NCBI GenBank assembly: GCA_020026355.1
Contig: JAHHQP010000022.1
Coordinates: forward strand, 1-38,188
Direction of reading: 5' to 3'
Source: Bacteroidales bacterium
GTDB taxonomy: Bacteria > Bacteroidota > Bacteroidia > Bacteroidales > UBA932
Length of the DNA stretch: 38,188 bases
The position numbers and the translations under genes were made by a program. The notes beneath the pieces are model-generated. The model did not search any database and had not been told where the DNA came from. It saw only the letters and a program-made list of their open reading frames with translations. This document shows, one piece after another, positions 7,757-16,200 of the stretch; position 1 is the stretch's first letter; each line of letters opens with the position of its first letter.

Positions 7757-9274
7757 ATGAAAAAGATATTTAAAACCATAGCTCTATCTTCGTTGCTCGT
7801 CATGACGGCTTGCGATCTGGATCTTTTCCCGGAAACAGGCTATAATGAGGGCAATGTAATCGTCGAGGAAAACCAAAATGGTTCACAGTTTTCTACCAGA
7901 GCGGAGATCAAAGGTCTGGTCGATGCGTTGTACGCGAACAAGGTCAAGGATATCCAGGAAAAAGGTTACATGGATTATCTTGTCTATGCCGAGTGCCGTG
8001 CCGACAATGCTTATGGTGCTACTGGAACTCAGGAGGTGACTGCAGCAGAGGCCAACAAGATCGATGCGGAGAACTTCAATGTCACCCGTGACTGGGGATG
8101 GTACCTTGCACAGGTCAACTTTACCAACAACATCATCTGCAATATCGACTCTGTCATGGTCTGGACAGCTGATTCTGAAGATCCGTTGACTCAAGCAGAA
8201 CGTGATCAGTGGATTTCCGAGGCTTACTGCTGGAAGTCATGGGCTCTTTTCCAGATGTCTCGTCTTTGGGGAAATGTTCCGTTGGTGAACGCAATCCCGC
8301 CGGCAATCACGGCTGAGAACATTGAAGAAGTATACGATCTCTATTATCCTGCACAGACTCCTGTTTCTGATGTGCATGCACAGATCATCAAGGACATGTC
8401 TTTTGCAGCTGAACATTGTCCGGATGTAAATCCAGCGAATAAGTTCCGTTTTTCAAAGGCCTTTGCCCATGGTATGCTTGCCCGAACTTATGCGGAAGCA
8501 CCTCATAGAGATTGGAGCAAGGTGAAAGAGCACTGTGAGGCTATCGAAGCGATGGATTACAAGCTTGTCGACAATTATGGAGATATGTGGGGATATAATG
8601 AGACAGATGCGGTAAGGAATACTTCCGAGTCTATTTTTGAGATTACCTTTTCCAGATCGTCCGGTAACTGGGTGAACATGATGTTCCACAGAAATGCTTT
8701 TTCACCGAACGATAATTTCGGCTGGTCAAAGTGGGTGACTCCGAGTCGTGATCTTATCGCGGCTTATGACAAAGAAGGAGATACGGAGCGTAAGAATGCT
8801 TGTATCGTTTTCGATAAGTGCGTGTGGTCCGGTTATTATCCGAATACCGCTTATGCGTTCATGCACAAACTTCCGACCAATGCTTCCAGCATCATTCTCA
8901 TGAGATTGGGTGAGATCAAACTTCTTCATGCGGAGGCTCTTGCCGAGCTGGGCGATCTTGAGGGGGCGGCCAGACTGGTCAATGAGATCCGCAAGAGAGC
9001 CGGTATCAAGGAACTTCCGGCCTTCACGGACAAAGAAGAGGCGAGGGATGCTGTCCTTCATGAGCGTCGTCTTGAACTTGCTTTCGAGGGATTCCGCTTC
9101 TTTGACCTTGCACGTCATGGCTTCAATGAGCTCAAAGCCGTTCATGACGGAATGCATGCTAAAGATAAGTATTGGCAGGATCGTATTCCATTGACGCCGG
9201 AGAATCTTATTCTTCCGGTCCCTTCCAGTGCGATGGACCTCAATCCGAGCCTTGTACAGAATCCAGGTTATTGA
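7757..9274 (+). CDS. SusD/RagB-family surface glycan-binding lipoprotein
   Basis: This SusC partner forms the lid over the transporter and binds incoming glycan. A lipoprotein signal ends at LLVMTAC with Cys19 from the Met at 7757, followed by acidic DLDLFPE, which suits surface display. An in-frame ATG at 7736 overlaps the susC stop and is the alternative start. TPR-like helices and the RagB/SusD C-terminal region follow; near the end NEIRKRAG, ERRLELAFEGFRFFDLARHG and the terminal NPGY are family signatures. Length is about 505 aa, as expected. Ligand specificity cannot be read from the sequence; the neighbouring GH30 and GH3 genes suggest a beta-glucan. Confidence 0.95.
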   Translation: MKKIFKTIALSSLLVMTACDLDLFPETGYNEGNVIVEENQNGSQFSTRAEIKGLVDALYANKVKDIQEKGYMDYLVYAECRADNAYGATGTQEVTAAEANKIDAENFNVTRDWGWYLAQVNFTNNIICNIDSVMVWTADSEDPLTQAERDQWISEAYCWKSWALFQMSRLWGNVPLVNAIPPAITAENIEEVYDLYYPAQTPVSDVHAQIIKDMSFAAEHCPDVNPANKFRFSKAFAHGMLARTYAEAPHRDWSKVKEHCEAIEAMDYKLVDNYGDMWGYNETDAVRNTSESIFEITFSRSSGNWVNMMFHRNAFSPNDNFGWSKWVTPSRDLIAAYDKEGDTERKNACIVFDKCVWSGYYPNTAYAFMHKLPTNASSIILMRLGEIKLLHAEALAELGDLEGAARLVNEIRKRAGIKELPAFTDKEEARDAVLHERRLELAFEGFRFFDLARHGFNELKAVHDGMHAKDKYWQDRIPLTPENLILPVPSSAMDLNPSLVQNPGY

Positions 9275-9295
9275 TAGATTGAAGTTTTGGATCAT

Positions 9296-10804
9296 ATGAA
9301 AATTTTAAGATTTTTGTTCAATGGAGTTGCGCTTTGTTCCCTTCTGGGAGCATGCGCTCCATTGGAAAAAGACAATGTTTCGGGGGAGACGGTGCAGCCG
9401 CAGCCTCAGCCCCAGCCGGACAAGGATGTCATCGCTTTCGTGACGAAGGCTGACCGGAGTCAGACTTTTGCCAGATCAACCTTTGATTTCAAGAAAGGCC
9501 AGAGCATGTCTCCATCCCAGATTCATTATGACAAGAACACGGATCTCGGTGTGGTGGACGGGTTCGGTACTGCAATTACCCAAGCCAGCGGCTATAACCT
9601 TCTGAAGATGTCTCCGGAGGATCGTCACCAGATCCTTCTTGAAACATTCGGAAAGGATTATGCTGCATCCAGTCTTATCCGGGTCTGCATCGGAGGTTCC
9701 GATTTCTGTGTGAACGAGGAATTTACCTGGTGTGACGAGCCTGGAATGGAGAATTTCAAGATTCATCCTCAAGATGCGAAATATGTCATTCCGGTTTTGA
9801 AAGAAATCTATGAAATCAATCCGGATGTGATGATCATCGCGACTCCTTGGACATGTCCGAGATGGATGAAAGGAACGGAAAAAGATCCGAGAAAGCCTTA
9901 TGACTCATGGAAGGGAGGACGTCTCAACCCGGAGCATTATGGCGATTATGCCGAATATTTCGTCAGATGGATTCAGACGATGGAGGATTTCGGTTTCAAC
10001 ATCTATGCCGTGACCATGCAGAACGAACCGCTTCATAAGGGTAACAACATGTCGCTTTATATGCCGTGGGAAGATCAGGCAGCTTTTGTGAAAGTACTCG
10101 GACCAGCTTTGCAGAAAGCCGGCATCGGTACGAAGATTCTTGCATATGACCATAATTATGACAATACCGATTATGCGATCAATGTCTTCAAGGATCCTGA
10201 AGCAAGCAGATGGGTGGCTGGAAGTGCATGGCATAACTATGCCGGAAATGTCTCCAATCTGGATAAGGTTGTCGAGGCCGCTCCAGATAAGGACCATTGG
10301 TTCACGGAGGCTTCCATCGGAACCTGGTGCTATGACAAGAATGGTGTGTTCGGAGGTAATTTCCCAGCTGTTTTCATGAATGATTTCAGGCATATCATCT
10401 GGGGAAATATTCGGAGAGGAGGCAGAGGAGTGACTTTCTGGAATTTCATGCTTGATGACAAGAGAGGACCGACGACCAGCAGTCCGGATGGCTGCAAGAA
10501 CTGCTATGGTGCAGTAACCATCAATTCTAAAGATTACAAGACTGTAACCAAGAATTCTCAATGGTATAATATGGCGATGCCGTCTTCTGTCATCCGTCCG
10601 GGAGCAAAAAGAATCGAGGCGACCGGTGTGGAACAGAACAACAACTTCATCTATGCCATGTATCTCAATCCGGACAATACCATCGGCGTCATCATTTTCA
10701 ATGATACCGATGAAGACAGACCGCTTGTATTTGCAAATCCTGACTTCTATGTGAGGTATACCGTTCCGGCAAAATCACAGGCTTCCTTGAAATGGCAGGA
10801 ATGA
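9296..10804 (+). CDS. GH30 glycosidase, probable endo-beta-1,6-glucanase (copy 1), lipoprotein
   Basis: This is a retaining clan-A (beta/alpha)8 glycosidase. The signal peptide ends at SLLGAC (Cys20). It is followed by a spacer with a Gln-Pro repeat (QPQPQPQP, residues 34-41) that would hold the catalytic domain away from the membrane. The GH30 start motif DGFGTAITQASGYNLL is present. The acid/base is Glu244 in MQNEP and the nucleophile is Glu338 in FTEASIGTW. The C-terminal beta-sandwich ends in a short strand (SQASLKW). About 500 aa fits GH30. GH30 subfamily 3 enzymes in Bacteroides beta-1,6-glucan loci have the same gene context, so I infer that activity. A second, closely related copy follows 30 bp downstream. 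Confidence 0.9.
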   Translation: MKILRFLFNGVALCSLLGACAPLEKDNVSGETVQPQPQPQPDKDVIAFVTKADRSQTFARSTFDFKKGQSMSPSQIHYDKNTDLGVVDGFGTAITQASGYNLLKMSPEDRHQILLETFGKDYAASSLIRVCIGGSDFCVNEEFTWCDEPGMENFKIHPQDAKYVIPVLKEIYEINPDVMIIATPWTCPRWMKGTEKDPRKPYDSWKGGRLNPEHYGDYAEYFVRWIQTMEDFGFNIYAVTMQNEPLHKGNNMSLYMPWEDQAAFVKVLGPALQKAGIGTKILAYDHNYDNTDYAINVFKDPEASRWVAGSAWHNYAGNVSNLDKVVEAAPDKDHWFTEASIGTWCYDKNGVFGGNFPAVFMNDFRHIIWGNIRRGGRGVTFWNFMLDDKRGPTTSSPDGCKNCYGAVTINSKDYKTVTKNSQWYNMAMPSSVIRPGAKRIEATGVEQNNNFIYAMYLNPDNTIGVIIFNDTDEDRPLVFANPDFYVRYTVPAKSQASLKWQE

Positions 10805-10816
10805 ATTTTACCGTAA

Positions 10817-12304
10817 ATGAAATCAAGTAAAGAAATGAAAATGTATTTTTCAAAGATCGGCACGATCCTGATGGCTGCTCTGATTTTCATGTCATGTCAG
10901 CAACCCCGTGAGATTACGGCTTATGTCACTACGATAGACCGGAGCCGACTTTTTGATAAAGAGGTCTTCGAGTCCGGAAAAACTTCAGATGCCGGAACAC
11001 CTCGCATTGTCTATGACAAGACCATCACTCATGGAGAGGTGGACGGATTCGGCACAGCCATCACTACAGCGGCAGGATATAATCTTCTGAAAATGAATCC
11101 AGCCGATAGAAGGGCCTTCCTCGAGGAAACCTTCGGCAAAGACCATGCGGCCTCCAGCATGATCCGTGTCGCGATCGGAGCATCGGATTTCTGTATCAGC
11201 GACGAGTATACCTGGTGTGATGAGGAGGGTATGGAGAATTTTGCTGTCCATCCGGAAGATCAGGAGTATCTGATTCCGGTTTTGAAAGAAATCTATGAAA
11301 TCAATCCGGATGTCAAGATCATCGCCTCACCATGGTCTTGTCCGAAATGGATGAAGGGGAAGGTTGACCATCCGGAGGAGCCTTTCGATTCCTGGAGAAG
11401 TGGACGGCTCAGGCCTTCCTGTTATGATGATTATGCCGAGTATTTCGTGCGTTGGATCAGGACTATGGAGGATTTAGGTTTTGACATCTATGCCGTGACC
11501 ATGCAGAACGAACCGCTGAACAAAGGGAACTCCATCTCAATGTTCATGCCATGGCAGGATCAGGCCCGATTCGCGAAGGTACTTGGCCCAGCTTTCGAGA
11601 AAGCAGGACTTGATACGAAAATCCTTGCTTTTGATCATAATTACAATTATGATGATATTCCTGAGCAGCAGCAGTATCCATTGCATATCTATCGTGATCC
11701 GGAGGCTACGAAATGGGTCGATGGTGCCGCTTGGCATAGTTATGGCGGTCATGTTTCCGAATTGGATCATATCGTCGCAGAGGCGCCGGCTAAGGAAAAT
11801 TATTTTACGGAGGCTTCCATCGGTACCTGGTGCTATGACAAGGATGGTGTGGTCGGAGGAAACTTTCCGGCTATACTCATGTCGGACTTCAAGAACATTG
11901 TCTGGGGAACTCTGGCCAGGGGAGGAAGAGGCGTGACTTACTGGAACATCATGCTTGATGAGAACAAAGGTCCTCATAGTCGGCATAGAGGAGCATGCAC
12001 TACCTGTTACGGTGCTGTTACCATTTCTTCCGATTACAAGACCATCACGAAGAACAGCCAATGGCTGAATATGGCTCAGGCTTCTTCTGTAATCAAACCA
12101 GGTGCGCAGCGGATCGAGGCTTCCGGCATCCCGCAGACTGAGGATTTCATCTACGCCATGTATCTCAATCCGGACGATACGATCGGCATGATGATCTGCA
12201 ACGACACGGATGAAGACAGGGCCGTGACGATTTCAAATCCGGAATTTACAATTAATTACACCGTACCTGCAGAATCTTTGGTATCATTGATTTGGCAGGA
12301 TTAA
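10817..12304 (+). CDS. GH30 glycosidase, probable beta-1,6-glucanase (copy 2), lipoprotein
   Basis: This is a tandem paralogue of the preceding GH30, clearly alignable along its whole length. The lipoprotein signal ends at LIFMSC and is followed directly by QQPREITAYV; the Gln-Pro spacer of copy 1 is absent. In the numbering from 10817 the acid/base is Glu232 (MQNEP) and the nucleophile Glu332 (FTEASIGTW). Internal Mets at 10835 and 10841 could equally be the start. A loop after the FDHNYN motif is longer than in copy 1 (YDDIPEQQQYP), near the substrate-binding face. Two stretches of 41 and 34 nt are identical to copy 1 at the DNA level. It likely shares the substrate class but may differ in location or product length. 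Confidence 0.9.
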   Translation: MKSSKEMKMYFSKIGTILMAALIFMSCQQPREITAYVTTIDRSRLFDKEVFESGKTSDAGTPRIVYDKTITHGEVDGFGTAITTAAGYNLLKMNPADRRAFLEETFGKDHAASSMIRVAIGASDFCISDEYTWCDEEGMENFAVHPEDQEYLIPVLKEIYEINPDVKIIASPWSCPKWMKGKVDHPEEPFDSWRSGRLRPSCYDDYAEYFVRWIRTMEDLGFDIYAVTMQNEPLNKGNSISMFMPWQDQARFAKVLGPAFEKAGLDTKILAFDHNYNYDDIPEQQQYPLHIYRDPEATKWVDGAAWHSYGGHVSELDHIVAEAPAKENYFTEASIGTWCYDKDGVVGGNFPAILMSDFKNIVWGTLARGGRGVTYWNIMLDENKGPHSRHRGACTTCYGAVTISSDYKTITKNSQWLNMAQASSVIKPGAQRIEASGIPQTEDFIYAMYLNPDDTIGMMICNDTDEDRAVTISNPEFTINYTVPAESLVSLIWQD

Positions 12305-12325
12305 GCGAAAACCAGTAGAAATATT

Positions 12326-14362
12326 ATGAAAAAGAATTTATTGACATTGGGCCTGGCGCTTGCAGCAGGCTTGTCATTCACTGCTTGCAACAAGACACCG
12401 GAATTCGTTCTGGCAGAGAAAGGACCGGATATGTTCATCCAATCTTGCTCAGAAGCAGCTGAAATGGGTTCTGACATCAAGTTCGCCGTAAAGGTGATTG
12501 ATACGGACTATGATCTTTCAACATTGAAGGTGAAACTTTTCTTCGATGAGACCGAGGTCAACGCTCTTACCATAAGGACCAAGGAGAATGGAGTTTATGA
12601 AGGCACTATCCAGGTGCCTCTTCTCAAGGATGTTCCGAACGGAACAGCTCAGGTAGCTTTCGTTTCCCAGAATGTCGGGCAGGCCATCACTGCAGATACT
12701 CTGGATGTCGCAGTCAGCCGTCCGAATCCGGAAACGGTCACTCTGGTCGGCAAGGACAACAAGGAATATACGATGAAGCGTACGGCAGATTACAAATATG
12801 AGCTGACTGCCAACCTTCCCAAGAAATTCAGTGTGCTCGCACATGTCCCGACAAAGGATGGAGAACCTATCGTTCTCGGTTGGGCGGATGAGAAACTGAC
12901 GGTCGGCGCGGATTATATCCCGTTCTCCGTCAGCCATGATGCGGAATATACGGTATCACTTGATCTCATGTCTCTCAGCGCAGCTCCATTTGACGGTACT
13001 GTCACTGTCGTCAGTGAACTTTCAGAAGGCGCTCCTGTAGAATATCTGGATCTGAAGCAAGGTATCGGTATCCAGTTCAAGAACATTCCGGATGTCAAGG
13101 ACTGGAATCTTGACAGGGATTTCTTCAAGGTAAATGCGGAGGGTATAGTTGTCTTCAACGCTGTCGATGGCCGCTACTCCTTCAAGGCTGATTTCAAGAA
13201 TGCCTTTATCAGAGTGGAACCGGTCGATGCGGAAAACCAGCCTCTTACTCTTAAGGAGAATGGAGAGGGAGCCCTCTGGATGATCGGAGGAGGTTTCGGT
13301 AAACCATCTGTCGGACCATCATGGAATACGACAGAAGGCGCCTATGCTTGTGCCCAGCTCACTCCTAAGGTATATCAGATCACTTTCAATGTCGGTTCTC
13401 AGCTTGCAGAAGGCTTCTCGCTGAAATTCTTCCATCAGAAAGGATGGGGTGGTGAGTTCAAGAGTTATGCGAAGGTCAATGACAATACCGGTGTCTTCGT
13501 AGTTAAGGACAGCGGTAACATTGAAATCGCATCCGGCAAATCTGCTGCCGAGGGAAGGGCTTATTCCTTCAGCGTGGATCTCACGGCCGGTATCGCCAGC
13601 CCGGTCCTCACAATCCGGGAGGTCGAAGCTAAAGGTGGAAAGGCGCTTGATATCTTTGTCAATGGGGTCAAGGCTGATAAGATTTCCAATACAATCTATA
13701 AAGTCAAGGCCGTAAAGATGACGAAAGGTCAGGAAATCACCTTTGAGGGTATCGATACTCCGGAGAAATGGTGGGTAGATCCAGACCATTATGCGATCGA
13801 AGGTGGCAAGTTGAAATTCAATGCCATAGATGGTTTCTATTCTATCGAACTCAATCTTGACGAGAAGTTCGTGACGACCAGAAGAGTCAAGGAAAATGGA
13901 AAGAACGCTACTTTCAAGGAGGATGGAGTCGTTGTTCTGATGGGATGGGGTATCGGTCATCCATATAATGCAAAGCAGATCGCTTGGGATAACGGTGCGC
14001 TCCTTACTTTGGCGGAGATCGAACCGAACAAGTTCCAGTTCACCGGCAGATTCGCAAGTGTCGATTCCAAGACGATGGGTGATCGTTTCGGCCTGAATGT
14101 AAACGATGGAATCTCCTTCAAGCTCTTCGGCCAGTCTGGCTGGGGTGATGAGATGGGCACGGACTATACTATCGGTGCAGAGGCGGCAGCTCTCGGATTC
14201 GTGAATGCCGGCAACATCGAGTGTGGTCCTAGCAAGAAGCATTCTGACAGAGTCTGCGGACTTAAGGAAGGAGTAACTTATGTGATGACTTTCACGTTCA
14301 AGGACAAGACATTGAACGGCAATAAGTTCACTATGGCATTCGACTGTCATGAAGTCAAATGA
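12326..14362 (+). CDS. PUL surface glycan-binding lipoprotein with two homologous repeats
   Basis: The protein is a 678-aa lipoprotein (signal ends LSFTAC, Cys21) with no catalytic motif. After an N-terminal Ig-like region (about 25-135) and a linker domain (about 135-235), two related halves are visible. Half one (about 249-430) has FNAVDGRYSF, WMIGGGFGKP and HQKGWGGEF. Half two (about 470-675) has FNAIDGFYSI, LMGWGIGHP and GQSGWGDEM. Repeated Trp-Gly motifs are good candidates for glycan-stacking surfaces, so two binding sites are plausible. Position after SusC/D and GH30 matches the SusE/F-like or SGBP slot. The architecture recalls DUF5016/DUF5125/DUF5121-type Bacteroides lipoproteins, but I cannot confirm the family here. 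It ends the operon before a strong terminator. Confidence 0.8.
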   Translation: MKKNLLTLGLALAAGLSFTACNKTPEFVLAEKGPDMFIQSCSEAAEMGSDIKFAVKVIDTDYDLSTLKVKLFFDETEVNALTIRTKENGVYEGTIQVPLLKDVPNGTAQVAFVSQNVGQAITADTLDVAVSRPNPETVTLVGKDNKEYTMKRTADYKYELTANLPKKFSVLAHVPTKDGEPIVLGWADEKLTVGADYIPFSVSHDAEYTVSLDLMSLSAAPFDGTVTVVSELSEGAPVEYLDLKQGIGIQFKNIPDVKDWNLDRDFFKVNAEGIVVFNAVDGRYSFKADFKNAFIRVEPVDAENQPLTLKENGEGALWMIGGGFGKPSVGPSWNTTEGAYACAQLTPKVYQITFNVGSQLAEGFSLKFFHQKGWGGEFKSYAKVNDNTGVFVVKDSGNIEIASGKSAAEGRAYSFSVDLTAGIASPVLTIREVEAKGGKALDIFVNGVKADKISNTIYKVKAVKMTKGQEITFEGIDTPEKWWVDPDHYAIEGGKLKFNAIDGFYSIELNLDEKFVTTRRVKENGKNATFKEDGVVVLMGWGIGHPYNAKQIAWDNGALLTLAEIEPNKFQFTGRFASVDSKTMGDRFGLNVNDGISFKLFGQSGWGDEMGTDYTIGAEAAALGFVNAGNIECGPSKKHSDRVCGLKEGVTYVMTFTFKDKTLNGNKFTMAFDCHEVK

Positions 14363-14384
14363 TGAGGTCTGTCAAAGTCTATGG

Positions 14385-14421
14385 AAAAGAGGTGGAACAT
14401 GGTTTCACCTCTTTTATTTTT
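14385..14421 (+). terminator. rho-independent terminator of the PUL operon
   Basis: A 14-bp stem (14385-14398 with 14402-14415, one wobble pair) closes a 3-nt loop and runs into ATTTTTAT. It is the strongest terminator in the window. It marks the end of the susC-susD-GH30-GH30-SGBP transcript. Confidence 0.9.
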
Positions 14422-14558
14422 ATAGCCTCGGTCCGTTCTGGTCGCCGCTGCAGTCGATGCCGACCTGTATTCTGAATCAAATTTTTCCTTGAAATCGCAG
14501 GATCAGTGCTTTTATTCCTCAAATATTGTTAATTTCACCGGTTAAACGAAATTATCAT

Positions 14559-16196
14559 ATGAAACGTCTCTTGTTGACAACCGTGGCTATCTTTTCTGCC
14601 TTGTTCCTATCTGCATCCAATGATGAGATCGACAGTCTCGTCAATAAACTGGACCAGGCACTCAGTATGAAACAGACATACGACTCCTATTTCTTTTCAA
14701 AGATCGATCATCTTCAGAAAATGCAGTGGAATGAAACTTCATTGAAGGATACCCAGATATTGAATTTCAGGATTGCAAATGAATACTCTCATCATAGCCT
14801 TGATTCGACTTTGAGCTACATCGACAGGAATATGGAGATCGCACGGCGGATCGGAGACAAGGTACTTGAGGAAAGATCGGATCTGTACCGTGCATACTTC
14901 TATGCTTCTGCCGGTTATTATATCGAAGCAGGGAATATTCTCGGCTCATATCGTCCGGAGGAACTTTGCAGGGAGTCTTTTCTGGCCTACTCGTCAGCTA
15001 TGGTCAATCTCATTACCGAACTCAAAGTCTATTCCATGACGGAAAACGTTCCCGACAAAGATATAAGCGAATACAGGGATTATCTGCTCAAGCATTGTGA
15101 AGAGAATACCTACGAATGGCATGATCTGATGAGAGCCTCCATGGAGAGCGCTGGTGATGTCCATGAGGAAAGGAAGCATATCAAGGCCATGCTGGCGCTT
15201 GCCAATGAGGGTACGAACGAATATGCTCGTGCATGCTATTACTATTCGACAACCTGTGAGGAGCACTCCGATGAGAAATTGAGCTGGTTGATACGATCTT
15301 CCATTTCTGATGTCATGTCATCAACTTTGGATTACCAGTCGCTCATTTCGGTCGCTCAGGAACTTTTCGAGAGAGGCGATGTCAAGCGGGCGTTCAAGTA
15401 TATGGCGGATTACTGCCTGCCGGATGCGATCTCGTACAACGGAAAACTTCGTCCGCTGCAGATCGCGCATTTCTTTCCGGAGATGGAGCATGCTTACCAG
15501 GAACTTCTGGACAAGCAAGATAGGATAAAGATGAATTATATGATTCTTCTTTTCATCCTTCTGACGGTGCTGGCTACTCTCACAGCCGTCATATTCTTTC
15601 GCCAGCAGATTCTTGTCAGGACACGGAATGAACTGCAGATGTCCAATGAAGAAATTGAAATGCAGAACATGGAACTGACAGCGATGAACGCAAAGCTGAA
15701 AGGACTGAATCTCCGGATGAAGGAGGCGGACAAGGTCAAGGAAGAGTATATCTCTCTTTTTCTCAGCATCCTTTCGGAAAACATCAGTACGGTAAGACAA
15801 TACAAGAATCATGTACTCAAGAATCTGCGACAGGGAAATTACAAGCATCTTTTAGAGGAGATAGAGGCTCTTCCTCCGATAGATGAAGATATCAACGAAT
15901 TCTACAAGATGTTTGACCAGACTTTCATTAACATGTATCCGGATTTCGTGGAGCGTTTCAACACACTCCTCATGGAGGGAGAGGAAGTCTATCCGAAAGG
16001 TGACGATCTCCTGGCTCCGGACCTCAGGATCTTCGCTCTGATCAAACTGGGCATTACAGATTCCAGTAAAATAGCTTCCCTTCTGCATTATTCCACGAAT
16101 ACGATCTATAATTATAAAGCTCGTATCAAGAACAAAGCAAAAGGGAATCGTGAAAAATTCGAGGATGACGTACGCAACCTCTATACGGAGAAATAA
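14559..16196 (+). CDS. SusR-like membrane-spanning transcriptional regulator (DUF6377 type)
   Basis: This protein resembles the SusR class that controls starch PULs. The Met at 14559 gives a signal/anchor sequence (MKRLLLTTVAIFSALFLSAS). A helical TPR-like region (about 25-320) should lie in the periplasm as sensor. One membrane segment follows (about 327-348, ILLFILLTVLATLTAVIFF), then a coiled coil rich in Glu, Met and Leu (about 350-395). The cytoplasmic end carries a helix-turn-helix of LuxR style: ITDSSKIASLLHYSTNTIYNYKARIKNK. Length is 545 aa. It has its own upstream gap after a terminator, so it is not simply part of the PUL operon. It is the only regulator next to this PUL and probably senses an oligosaccharide from it. 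Confidence 0.85.
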   Translation: MKRLLLTTVAIFSALFLSASNDEIDSLVNKLDQALSMKQTYDSYFFSKIDHLQKMQWNETSLKDTQILNFRIANEYSHHSLDSTLSYIDRNMEIARRIGDKVLEERSDLYRAYFYASAGYYIEAGNILGSYRPEELCRESFLAYSSAMVNLITELKVYSMTENVPDKDISEYRDYLLKHCEENTYEWHDLMRASMESAGDVHEERKHIKAMLALANEGTNEYARACYYYSTTCEEHSDEKLSWLIRSSISDVMSSTLDYQSLISVAQELFERGDVKRAFKYMADYCLPDAISYNGKLRPLQIAHFFPEMEHAYQELLDKQDRIKMNYMILLFILLTVLATLTAVIFFRQQILVRTRNELQMSNEEIEMQNMELTAMNAKLKGLNLRMKEADKVKEEYISLFLSILSENISTVRQYKNHVLKNLRQGNYKHLLEEIEALPPIDEDINEFYKMFDQTFINMYPDFVERFNTLLMEGEEVYPKGDDLLAPDLRIFALIKLGITDSSKIASLLHYSTNTIYNYKARIKNKAKGNREKFEDDVRNLYTEK

Positions 16197-16200
16197 AATT

